Source: Desmonostoc muscorum FACHB-395 (GTDB lineage: Bacteria > Cyanobacteriota > Cyanobacteriia > Cyanobacteriales > Nostocaceae). Taken from it: a DNA stretch of 64,000 nt. The notes below the pieces were generated by a model. The model was not told the DNA's origin and searched no databases. It worked only from the letters and a program-made list of their open reading frames with translations. Below are positions 55,043 to 63,367 of the stretch, in pieces. Each line of letters starts with the position of its first letter. The stretch's first letter is position 1. Where the stretch lies: positions 1 through 64,000 of the forward strand of contig NZ_JACJSF010000025.1 of assembly GCF_014698035.1 (NCBI RefSeq), written 5' to 3'. The position numbers were made by a program, and so were the translations under genes.

Positions 55043-55990
55043 TTAAAGCATTTCATCTAAAGGTGAAACATCGTGAAAGCGGTTGTAATCAATGTAGCGA
55101 TGTCCATCAGGTGCGTGGTAGAAGATATCGGCAAATTGATTATTCCACAAAATTTCATTAGCAGCATAAGTATGACGGGCATGGACTACCTGTGCAACTG
55201 TTTCATCAATGCCACTCAAAGAGACAATCAAGATAGTATTTGTCTGGATTAAGGATTCTGCTGTCATCCCATATAGAGGACTAAACTCATCAATGACATG
55301 CATCACTGACCAGCTTAAGGTGAAGCTAGGTGTTTGGTTCCTTAAGAGTTTGAGATCGTAGAACCGACGCATAAATTGCCCTTCTAGAGTTATTTCGTCG
55401 CGCATTAAGTAGACTCGCATCTGCGCCTCTAGAATCATATTGCGACGCTGATTAGCGGTGCGAAATATGAGAGTTGGCATTGCATCATGAGGTGTAATTA
55501 CAGCAACACGACTAAAAAGCACCCTAGCTGTAGGTCGGGAAAATCGAGCAAAGGCTAGCCCCGTCATCACGGCAATTCCCACCAAACCGATCATTGCTTC
55601 AATGGTGACAATAATGTTGGCGTAAGTTGTTTTGGGATACATCGCCCCATAGCCAATGGATGCTAGGGTTTGCACGCTGAAGAAAAAGACATCTAAAAAA
55701 GAGCCTGGCCGGGCGTTGGCAATACAATCTCCTCCTATCAAGTAAGCTAGGGCAAATAGAGCATTGATAGTTATATAGAAAGTACAAATCAGCAGTAGAA
55801 AGCCAGCCCAGGGAATCGTTAACAGCAAATGGTAGGGATCGCGCCAGTAAGAATGCCATACACCCATACCCATAATCTCAAATTTTCCGTCTCGAACTTG
55901 AATCTGAATAGGTAAAATCAGACGCTGTTGTTTCTTCCGTGAAAGTCTCTTCAGTCGAAATTTCATTGCAAGTAGCCAATAGAACGGCAA
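55043..55990 (-). CDS. Inward-rectifier potassium channel (KirBac type)
   Basis: A 315-residue KirBac channel. Two membrane helices flank the pore (TIPWAGFLLLICTFYITINALF near 58-79 and IVTIEAMIGLVGIAVMTGLAF near 126-146). The selectivity filter is TLASIGYGAMYP with G113-Y114-G115. The cytoplasmic Ig-like domain follows, with NQRRNMILEAQMRVYLMRDE and FTLSWSVMHVIDEFSPLYG as in other KirBac proteins. The residue after GYG is Ala, where most KirBac have Asp. The likely start is the ATG at residue 9 (MKFRLKRL, 55966); the upstream eight residues are not typical. It should pass K+ inward across the membrane. Confidence 0.9.
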   Translation of the reverse strand: MPFYWLLAMKFRLKRLSRKKQQRLILPIQIQVRDGKFEIMGMGVWHSYWRDPYHLLLTIPWAGFLLLICTFYITINALFALAYLIGGDCIANARPGSFLDVFFFSVQTLASIGYGAMYPKTTYANIIVTIEAMIGLVGIAVMTGLAFARFSRPTARVLFSRVAVITPHDAMPTLIFRTANQRRNMILEAQMRVYLMRDEITLEGQFMRRFYDLKLLRNQTPSFTLSWSVMHVIDEFSPLYGMTAESLIQTNTILIVSLSGIDETVAQVVHARHTYAANEILWNNQFADIFYHAPDGHRYIDYNRFHDVSPLDEML

Positions 55991-56093
55991 CTGCTTAGTA
56001 TTTTGACACTCTCTGAGCTGAAGTGATTAAATAAGCAAAAAAATAGGATGGGTAATGCCCATCCTACTAAATTTATCTGCTAGAAACTTATTT

Positions 56094-57014
56094 TTACAGC
56101 TTGGGTGATTGATCTTTCGAACAGCGATCAAACCACTCCTGGTATTTATTCTTGTGTGACTCATCTTCAACAGCAATGGTAACACGCACTCGATTGCAGC
56201 CATGATTTTGTTCTAGTGCGATCGCATTCAACAATAAACTAGCAGTTTTCGGCGAGTTAAATTCGCCGCTTATTGTTAAACCGCTTTCAAAATATGTACC
56301 TTCGAGTCTTTCTACTCCGGTCAAGCCAACATTAGCAATTTCCTCTTGGCCTAAATCAATTTCTGCGAGTTGTTTGTGTTCTGGGCTAATTTGTTCCACA
56401 ATCAGCTTTTCACGCCGGACAGGAACTTGGATCATCTGGGTTTCGATGACTTTGCGAACAATCACCTCACCAACTTTTCGCTTACTGCTTTCAACAACTA
56501 GTCGTTCTTCTAGTAGACGAATAATTTGTTCTTCGCTGACCTCCTCTAAATCCACTGGCTCAACTGCGCTATTTTGAGTTTGATTGTTAACCAATTGCTC
56601 AGTTGGGTTGTCTAGGCGTAGCCCCTCGTAGACATCGCCGATTTTTTCTGCTTCTGAATATTCAGGCATATATTCGATTTCTGATTTGTTGAAGTCTATG
56701 AAAACAGATTTAGTCGGCTTGTCAATTTTTTTTATTCTCTGGCTCTGCAATCGAAAAAAAGAAGGATGTTTATCGACTAACTGCTCGCCATATTCTAGAG
56801 TTTGTTGATTGACCTGGTTTGATATAACTAGGTTTAGCCGCCTATTAGTATCCACAATTAAATCATGAACTACTCCTACTAGCTGACCTTGGTTATCGAA
56901 CACAGCAAAATTCTTCACCCTCTTTTTCAAATCTGCTATTGAGGTGTTAGTGCCAGAATTACCATTTGCCTGTCCAATGTTTTTTGTCATCGGTTGGCTA
57001 TTCATAATATGCAA
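56094..57014 (-). CDS. PRC-barrel-like / DUF2382 protein (divergent member)
   Basis: A 306-residue protein. Residues about 28-115 look like a PRC barrel (VKNFAVFDNQGQLVGVVHDLIVD). About 157-215 hold a DUF2382 unit (IIRLLEERLVVESSKRKVGEVIVRKVIET, then VPVRREKLIVEQ). A C-terminal part (about 235-306) is not shared with the two neighbours. It is the last and most divergent of three related genes in a row. No signal peptide is present. Such proteins are often linked to stress, but the function is not proved. A start at MNSQ (57005) is also possible. Confidence 0.8.
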   Translation of the reverse strand: MHIMNSQPMTKNIGQANGNSGTNTSIADLKKRVKNFAVFDNQGQLVGVVHDLIVDTNRRLNLVISNQVNQQTLEYGEQLVDKHPSFFRLQSQRIKKIDKPTKSVFIDFNKSEIEYMPEYSEAEKIGDVYEGLRLDNPTEQLVNNQTQNSAVEPVDLEEVSEEQIIRLLEERLVVESSKRKVGEVIVRKVIETQMIQVPVRREKLIVEQISPEHKQLAEIDLGQEEIANVGLTGVERLEGTYFESGLTISGEFNSPKTASLLLNAIALEQNHGCNRVRVTIAVEDESHKNKYQEWFDRCSKDQSPKL

Positions 57015-57163
57015 AGTTTATGAACTGCTTTTTACTTAGCTAAATTAAATGTATTGCTCATTTTAAGCTATTGGAAGCACAGGTAAAGCTAATTTAACAG
57101 CTTTACCTGTACTGTGTCGAATTAATTATTAGCCATTAGCGATTAACTAATGACTATATTTGG

Positions 57164-58060
57164 TTAGTGTTCTTCGATGGGAAGATTACCAGAATTCACA
57201 TCTAGCTCTTCACGACGCACAGTTTCTTGCGTTTCAACTGTGTCTTGATCGACCACTTTTCTAACTCTGACTTCTTCACGCAAAAATGCTTCTTTACGAA
57301 CATCAGGAGTTTCTTCGTGAATTTCTAGACGAGCAACTTCGCCTTCACGGAAATTTGCTTCGCGTCCAGAAACGGCAGTACCTGCATCTGCTGGAGTTAC
57401 ACGTTCAATCACAACTCGCTCTCTTTCTACTGGCACTGCAACCCGTGCTGTATCAGTTTCAACACGCTTGCCAATGGATACTTCTCCAGTTTTTTGGCGA
57501 TGTTTACTGGCAATCAGCCGTTCTTCATACAATCTCAGAGTTTGATGATCTTGCTCATTTAACCCAAATAAAGAAGGCTCATGTTCGTAATTGTAGCTAT
57601 CACGATTATAAATTGGCGTAGTCGTCGCTGGTTGATAGGTTGTATCTACAGGTATTGATGCTTCTACAGGTGCTGATGTATCTAAAGTATTGGTGGAATT
57701 TGCTGGTTGACGATATACGCCACGCACCCGTTCTTCATAGTCGTAATCAAGAGTTTGGCGCTCATTAAACTCAGGTAAATCTTCTGCTTGCTCTCTAGTC
57801 AAGCCAATTGTGTAGACACGATCAACGTTATAGTCGATACGGGCACGACCAATTGGTAGTAATACTTTTTTACCAAAAATCCAGAAGCCTAAGTCAACAA
57901 CTAGATAGCGAAAATGACCTTCTTCGTCAACTAAAACATCGCTGACAGTGCCAATTTTTTCATCAGTTCCTTGTGTATAAACCCCAAGTCCGCTAATATC
58001 GTGGCCTTCAAATGCATCACGATAGTTAGGCTCAAAATCTTCTAATTTGTAAAGTACCAT
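57164..58060 (-). CDS. PRC-barrel / DUF2382 protein
   Basis: A 298-residue soluble protein with an N-terminal PRC barrel (GLGVYTQGTDEKIGTVSDVLVDEEGHFRYLVVD) and a C-terminal DUF2382 domain. The latter has LRLYEERLIASKHRQKTGEVSIGK and then charged, repeated VPVERERVVIERV and VRKEAFLREEVRVRKVV units. Gln/Thr/Pro-rich sequence joins them. It shares about two thirds of its residues by eye with the 58440 gene, so the two are tandem paralogues. The DUF2382 repeats are predicted as long amphipathic strands or helices. It may act in stress tolerance. Confidence 0.88.
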   Translation of the reverse strand: MVLYKLEDFEPNYRDAFEGHDISGLGVYTQGTDEKIGTVSDVLVDEEGHFRYLVVDLGFWIFGKKVLLPIGRARIDYNVDRVYTIGLTREQAEDLPEFNERQTLDYDYEERVRGVYRQPANSTNTLDTSAPVEASIPVDTTYQPATTTPIYNRDSYNYEHEPSLFGLNEQDHQTLRLYEERLIASKHRQKTGEVSIGKRVETDTARVAVPVERERVVIERVTPADAGTAVSGREANFREGEVARLEIHEETPDVRKEAFLREEVRVRKVVDQDTVETQETVRREELDVNSGNLPIEEH

Positions 58061-58439
58061 TATTATTTAACCTCAATATTTTTCTTTTCAATTCATAGCA
58101 ATTATGATAAAAATTTCTTTACTTCTTTACATCCTTCTGTCGAATGAATTATTTCAATAGTTAAATAACCAAAAGTTATAGTTATTTTTCTTGATGGCAG
58201 ATAAAAGCAGTCCTAAATGAATGATAATTTAAAATTTATATCCCCAACTTTTTAAAGAAGTCGGGGATATAAACACCACGAATTTTCACCAAACAAATTT
58301 AAGAAATTAGGAATTTTGGTTGTAATTAAAATACTGTAGAGATGGTAAATTGACCTGGGCTTCTCTACGAGACGTTATCGGAAATGCTTCGCTACGCTAA
58401 CATCCCCCGTCTCTACAACTTTTAAAAAATCCAATCCCC
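58061..58439. other. Intergenic gap with hairpin and repeat
   Basis: A 379 bp gap between the two close DUF2382 paralogues, with the hairpin at 58238-58270 and a dispersed-repeat fragment near 58360-58400 (TTCTCTACGAGACG, TTCGCTACGCTAAC). No gene is seen. Confidence 0.6.
58238..58270. terminator. Hairpin downstream of the 58440 gene
   Basis: ATATCCCCAACTT and AAGTCGGGGATAT pair at 12 of 13 positions around TTTAAAG. Its sequence is related to the hairpin at 39950, so it may be a dispersed element used as a terminator. Confidence 0.6.
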
Positions 58440-59282
58440 TTAAATCGCTTCATGTGTAGTACTGCCATGTTCATTCACATGTAAATTACCCGCAGTATCA
58501 ACATCTAACTCTTCTCGACGAATGGTGTCTTGTGCTTCCACTATATCCCTTTCTACGACTTTCTTGACTCGGACTTCTTCACGCACAAAGGCTTCTTTAC
58601 GTATATCAGGCGTTTCTTCGTACACTTCTATGCGTGCAACTTCACCTTCTTGAAACTTAAGTTCATTGGTATCTACAACGTTTCCTGCTTCTGTTGGCAC
58701 AACTCGCTCAATTACAACTCGTTCTTTTTGAATAGGTACTGTAACACTTGCAGTATCTGTTTCAATGTGTTTACCAACCGTTACTTCCCCGGTTTTGATG
58801 CGCTGTTTATTTGCAATCAACCGTTCTTCATAGAGTTTGAAAGTTTGATGAGATTGCTCATTCAGTCCGTATAAAGCTGGTTCTGTCTGGTAATTATATG
58901 TATTGCGATCGTAAGTTACACCGCTAGTTGGAGAACGAAATCCACTACGTACTTTTTCTTCGTAATCGTGATCAAAGATTGTATCTTCTTTGTACTCAAC
59001 TAAACCTTCTACTTGTTGTCTGCTTAACCCATCAACATAGACACGTTTGGCAGGATAATCAATCCGGGAAAGACCAATTGGTAATAAGATTTTTTTACCA
59101 GAAAAATCTCCGCTTGTGTCAATAACTAAATATCGAAAACGACCATCATCATCAACTAAAACATCAGTTACTGAGCCAACTCTGTCTCCTCCCTCAGTAT
59201 AAAGAATCAGTGATTTAACGTCGTCTCCACCAAAAGTTTCTCGATAGTTTGGATCAAAATGTTCAAGTTTATGAAGAGGCAT
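58440..59282 (-). CDS. PRC-barrel / DUF2382 protein
   Basis: A 280-residue paralogue of the 57164 gene. PRC barrel: SLILYTEGGDRVGSVTDVLVDDDGRFRYLVID. DUF2382: FKLYEERLIANKQRIKTGEVTVGKHIETDT, then VPIQKERVVIERVV and IRKEAFVREEVRVKKVVERD. It lacks most of the Pro/Thr-rich linker of its neighbour. It is first in transcription order of the three genes. The gaps of 379 and 149 bp leave open whether they form one operon. Confidence 0.88.
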   Translation of the reverse strand: MPLHKLEHFDPNYRETFGGDDVKSLILYTEGGDRVGSVTDVLVDDDGRFRYLVIDTSGDFSGKKILLPIGLSRIDYPAKRVYVDGLSRQQVEGLVEYKEDTIFDHDYEEKVRSGFRSPTSGVTYDRNTYNYQTEPALYGLNEQSHQTFKLYEERLIANKQRIKTGEVTVGKHIETDTASVTVPIQKERVVIERVVPTEAGNVVDTNELKFQEGEVARIEVYEETPDIRKEAFVREEVRVKKVVERDIVEAQDTIRREELDVDTAGNLHVNEHGSTTHEAI

Positions 59283-59634
59283 ACTATGTTGTTTCCAGGT
59301 TGTTTATAACATTTAGTGTAAAAAATATTGTGCTGAGTCTCATCCTGCTGGCGACTGAATTCAGTTGAGATATTTTATGAGTGAAACACTCAGTTTTAAC
59401 ACTCAGCGTAATCAATAGGAGTATAACTAAAGTCATAAGAACTTTTAGCTGATGCTGGTTTGAAAAAGAATTGAGAAGTCAGAATGGGCTACGCCCCACT
59501 TTGCTAACAAGAGCCAGAATCAAGACCCTCATAAGAGTTGCTATACATCGTAGAGAAGGCTTTACGCTGTGCTATTATCTGCTTTTTCAGTTAGAATTCA
59601 GAATCAATTCTGTTTCGATAAAAAATTTTCCAAG
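59283..59634. other. Intergenic gap with repeat fragments
   Basis: A 352 bp gap. The half near 59480-59610 holds dispersed-repeat pieces (GGGCTACGCCCCAC, CGTAGAGAAGGCTTTACGCTG, GAATTCAGAATC). The rest is AT-rich and may hold the promoter of the DUF2382 gene. Confidence 0.55.
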
Positions 59635-61764
59635 TCACACAACTTGAAAACTAAAGCTAAGACTTGCCCAATTATTCACATCCCAGATATATGAGTCGGT
59701 TGCTGTGCTGTTCATCTCAGTTTTGAGGGCGCTGGCGTTATGCAAGTCTTGCAGCAAGGCTTGTGCAACGTCTAAGGGATTCAACAATGGGCCAATCGTC
59801 CGTTGTTCGACTGTGGAATACTTAGCAGTACTCAAGGCGGCTAGAGTTTCCCTAAAGGGGACAGGACTAAAAATAAGTTGTTGTTCGCACTCAGAAGCTG
59901 GCCCTGAAATCACCCATTGGGAAGCAGCATTAGTTTGGGGTAGGGTGAGGCTTTCACCAGGGGCGATGACGACTTCTTGGACGATAGGCTTGATGTCGGT
60001 AGTATTTGGTTCTTGGGGAGTTTCCCAAGAGTAGAAGGCAACTGCTGTATGATTATTGTTTAATCCCAGTAAGATTAAATATACAGGGCGATCGCTCTGG
60101 TTTTCCACTCGATATTGCATTCGACTACCGATAGGCACAATAGGAGTGGGGAGAGACGCGATTAATCGCGTCTGTACTGATTTTTTAATCGAAGTTTCAC
60201 TTTTGAAGGTTCTGACTGTTTCGCGCTGCATGACGACACGAGGCGATATATTATTAATTATTTCTAAGGTTGCCTTGAGAGCCAAGCGAGAAGAACCTCC
60301 ATTTTCTGTAAGTCGCCATAACTTGGCTGCTAGCAAGGTTGATAATTTTGGCGCTAACCTTTGCACTGTTAATTTTATTGCTTCTCCTACTTCCCCCGTG
60401 GTATTGGGAATTGGCTCGCCCCCAAGAGAAAATAGACCATAACGACTGGGAGTTTCCTGTAGCTTGGCAAATACATAATCAGCTGGTTTTTCTCCTAGGA
60501 CTACGGTAGATATATGGGAAAATCCCGCAAAGGCACTTGTAGCGTCTACCCGCTCAATTCTTTCTAATCCAGTATCAAAAGCTATTGTTAAATTAATATT
60601 TCGGGGTAAAACTCGAACTGCTTCTTGGACGAGTTGCCCGATTTGTAGGGGATTTGCACCTTCAATTTTGGAACTTTGCGCTTTTGCTGTTAACCCAGTG
60701 CGCGATCGCAATACTAATTGCTCTTTTGTCTGTAGTGTAAACCTAGAATTCACTCCGTAGTATAGCAGCACTTGTGGGGGTAATCCTCCTAACCACAGAT
60801 GCACGGTTTTACCATCTTCTTCAATATCACTCACCGCGCCTTCTGCACCAATGATACCGTCTGGCTGTAGAGACGTTATATCTGGATTTTTCTGACTACT
60901 CAATAACGCTGGTTGCTGTTTACTACCTGATTTATATAGAGAATTTTCCACGTGGGAAAGGGCGACTTGAATTTTGGTGGCTGGCGTGAATTCCCACAAA
61001 TACTGCGTCAAGGCGTAGGTGAATAACCCAGCACTAAAACCAGAAAAAAGACCTTCCCTTGCTGGCTGCTTTGGTTCTGAGGTAGCTGCTAAAACAATCG
61101 GAGTGTTGGATAACTTCTGAGTTTTAAGTTGTTTGAGAAAGTCGAGTTCTTCAGTTGCTAGTTGTCCTACTGACTCCTGAAGGGCGCGAGTTTTTAATCC
61201 TATTACTGTGTTAGGAGCATCATAGCTAGTATCCAATACTGCTGTTACTTTGTCTGTAGGGAGCGATCGCAATAATAGCAGTAGAGTTTCTTCTAATATA
61301 TGATTGAGTATTTTGTCATCTTGTAAGTCAAGAGCTACATTAGCTGTCACCAGAGCATTTTGGATTGTATCTGGCGATGTTTCCAATTTGACACGAGTGC
61401 CATAACCGCTAAAGTGGAAAAAAGTTATATCACCAGGTTTAGCTTGTTTGCCCAGATGATCCGAAAAAGCCGCCTCAATGAATTCCCTGCTGGCTTGTTC
61501 CTCAGTTAAGGTTAGAATATCTGATCCTTGAAAACCAAAGCGGTTAATCAAAAGTTCTCTTTGCAGTTCTACATCTGTCAGACAACCACTGAGGTTTGAG
61601 ATTTTGGAGTATTGGTTAATACCTATTAACAATGCCAACTTGCGCGAGTTGGGTTGTGCCAAAGCCTGATAATAGCGATTTCCTAAAGTCAACCACTCAG
61701 CTTCCGTTACTCCCAATACCGCGAGTATTGAGCCAATTTTATGTAAAAACGTGCGGCGTTTCAT
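59635..61764 (-). CDS. Caspase-fold protein with replaced catalytic dyad (pseudo-orthocaspase)
   Basis: A 709-residue protein with a twin-arginine-like start (KRRTFLHKIGSILAVLGV) and a caspase-like (peptidase C14) domain at about residues 40-290: KLALLIGINQYSKISNLSGCLTDVELQREL is the classic opening. The catalytic His place reads FHFSGYG (Tyr121 for His). The Cys place reads AVLDTSYDAP (Ser180 for Cys). Both dyad residues are therefore changed, so it should not be an active protease. The C-terminal 400 residues are mostly beta-rich and unrecognised. A palindromic repeat lies inside the frame at 60154-60173 (encoding TRLIAS and flanks). It may bind other proteins or caspases. Confidence 0.85.
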   Translation of the reverse strand: MKRRTFLHKIGSILAVLGVTEAEWLTLGNRYYQALAQPNSRKLALLIGINQYSKISNLSGCLTDVELQRELLINRFGFQGSDILTLTEEQASREFIEAAFSDHLGKQAKPGDITFFHFSGYGTRVKLETSPDTIQNALVTANVALDLQDDKILNHILEETLLLLLRSLPTDKVTAVLDTSYDAPNTVIGLKTRALQESVGQLATEELDFLKQLKTQKLSNTPIVLAATSEPKQPAREGLFSGFSAGLFTYALTQYLWEFTPATKIQVALSHVENSLYKSGSKQQPALLSSQKNPDITSLQPDGIIGAEGAVSDIEEDGKTVHLWLGGLPPQVLLYYGVNSRFTLQTKEQLVLRSRTGLTAKAQSSKIEGANPLQIGQLVQEAVRVLPRNINLTIAFDTGLERIERVDATSAFAGFSHISTVVLGEKPADYVFAKLQETPSRYGLFSLGGEPIPNTTGEVGEAIKLTVQRLAPKLSTLLAAKLWRLTENGGSSRLALKATLEIINNISPRVVMQRETVRTFKSETSIKKSVQTRLIASLPTPIVPIGSRMQYRVENQSDRPVYLILLGLNNNHTAVAFYSWETPQEPNTTDIKPIVQEVVIAPGESLTLPQTNAASQWVISGPASECEQQLIFSPVPFRETLAALSTAKYSTVEQRTIGPLLNPLDVAQALLQDLHNASALKTEMNSTATDSYIWDVNNWASLSFSFQVV
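60150..60177. repeat. Palindromic repeat inside the caspase-like gene
   Basis: AGACGCGATTAATCGCGTCT at 60154-60173, a perfect 20 bp palindrome with GTAC on one side. It is identical to the core of the intergenic copy at 14482-14501. It is read in frame as Q-T-R-L-I-A-S. Confidence 0.9.
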
Positions 61765-61837
61765 AATTAGCTATCAGCCCTAAGCCCATTAGCTAGCAGC
61801 TTACAGGGCTGAACTCTGTATTGTAAAGTTACAAAAG

Positions 61838-61985
61838 TTTGGGGAGCAGAGGAGGCAGGGGGCAGGGGGGCAGAGGAGACAAGGGGACAAGGTGACAAAA
61901 GTTTAGAACTTACAACAAGTCTTTCCCCTTGTCCCTTTGTCTCCTTGTCCCCAAGTCCTCTTTCCCATGCCCAATGCCCAATGCT
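61838..61985. repeat. GGGGACAAGG / CCCCTTGTCC and CCCAATGC repeats
   Basis: Tandem and inverted G-rich units (GGGGACAAGG, CCCCTTGTCC) and CCCAATG units fill the gap between the caspase-like gene and sat. The G-rich and C-rich arms face each other and could fold. Confidence 0.85.
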
Positions 61986-61992
61986 CAATCCC

Positions 61993-63171
61993 CTAAACAG
62001 GTACTTCTATCCGCATTGCCCGCGCTAACTCAGCTGCTACCTCTGGACGGGAAAATTCTGGTGGAGGTAATTCACCACGCCGCAGCATTTCTCGGACTTT
62101 TGTCCCCGATAGGTGAATGCGTTCTTCTGGCTTGCTGGGACTGGTTTTAGATGTTGCCATCTGCTTAGTGCGCGTGCAGTAGAAAGCGTGTTCAAATTTC
62201 ATCGGCACAATGCCCAATTCGCCTGGGGCAAATTCATCAAAGATATATTGTGCATCGTAAGTACCGTAATAGTCACCAACGCCAGCATGATCCCGTCCGA
62301 CGATAAAGTGAGTACAGCCGTAGTTTTTGCGGACTAAAGCATGGAATATGGCTTCACGAGGCCCGGCATAACGCATTGCAGCTGGATTAATTGCCAAAGT
62401 TACCCGGTCTAAGGGGTAGTAATGTTCCAGCAAAATTTCATAGCAGCGCATCCGCACATCGGCGGCAATATCATCTTCTTTTGTCGCCCCGACTAATGGG
62501 TGCAAAAATAGACCATCAACAATTTCTAAAGCGCACTTTTGAATATATTCATGGGCGCGGTGGATAGGGTTGCGAGTTTGGAAACCAACGATTGTTTTCC
62601 AACCCTTATCTTTAAATAATTGCCGTGAGGCAGCGGGATCGATTTGGTAAGTGGGAAACTGGGGATGAGGTTCGCGCTGCAACAGCCAAATATCACCCGC
62701 CAGATGTACAGTACCTTGGTTATAGAGTACCTGCACGCCTGGATGTTTGACATCATCAGTGCGGTAGACATTAATGGCTTCGCGGGTTTTGTCGTAGTTA
62801 TATTTTTGCGTGAGTTGCAAAACTGCAATAAATTCACCTCTGGAGTTATCCAGACGAATTAAGCCACCTTCTTGCAAGGGGGAAGCTACTTCTTCGCTGA
62901 CCGATAGTGTAATCGGGATTGACCACACAAGACCATTAGCTAGTCGCATTTCTGTAACAGTGCGATCATAGTCTTCTTGGTTCATAAAACCCGTGAGTGG
63001 ACTAAAAGCACCGATCGCAATCATTTCTACATCCGAAACGGCGCGATCGTCTAGTTGCACTCGCGGCAAAAAGTCAGCTTTTGAGAGAAACTCTGCTCTT
63101 TGTTCTGGTGTGGCTATACGGTTAACCAACTGTCCACCGTGGGGGGCTATGGCATCTGGATTGTGACTCAA
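61993..63171 (-). CDS. sat: Sulfate adenylyltransferase (ATP sulfurylase)
   Basis: A 392-residue homo-oligomeric ATP sulfurylase that makes adenosine phosphosulfate from ATP and sulfate, the first step of sulfate assimilation. The active-site motifs are [12 protein letters not shown] near residue 200, [28 protein letters not shown] near 270, and a final STxR-like [13 protein letters not shown] near 355. Length is normal for the single-domain type, with no APS-kinase fusion. It stands alone in transcription. The upstream gap to the Uma2-type gene is divergent. Confidence 0.96.
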   Translation of the reverse strand: MSHNPDAIAPHGGQLVNRIATPEQRAEFLSKADFLPRVQLDDRAVSDVEMIAIGAFSPLTGFMNQEDYDRTVTEMRLANGLVWSIPITLSVSEEVASPLQEGGLIRLDNSRGEFIAVLQLTQKYNYDKTREAINVYRTDDVKHPGVQVLYNQGTVHLAGDIWLLQREPHPQFPTYQIDPAASRQLFKDKGWKTIVGFQTRNPIHRAHEYIQKCALEIVDGLFLHPLVGATKEDDIAADVRMRCYEILLEHYYPLDRVTLAINPAAMRYAGPREAIFHALVRKNYGCTHFIVGRDHAGVGDYYGTYDAQYIFDEFAPGELGIVPMKFEHAFYCTRTKQMATSKTSPSKPEERIHLSGTKVREMLRRGELPPPEFSRPEVAAELARAMRIEVPV

Positions 63172-63367
63172 CGTAATCCCCTCTTTGTATTAACTGTTAT
63201 TGTTTCAGATTATGTACTAACTTATCAAAATGCTGGTACTGAGAAAAAAAAGAGTTTAAAGAATGGAGGAAAATTGTTGCAACTAGCCTCTAAGCGATCT
63301 GATTAAGTTACGCTAAAGCTAATCCAGCCTTAAGTTTCAGGATAGTTCCTTTATAAGGAAAATGCTT

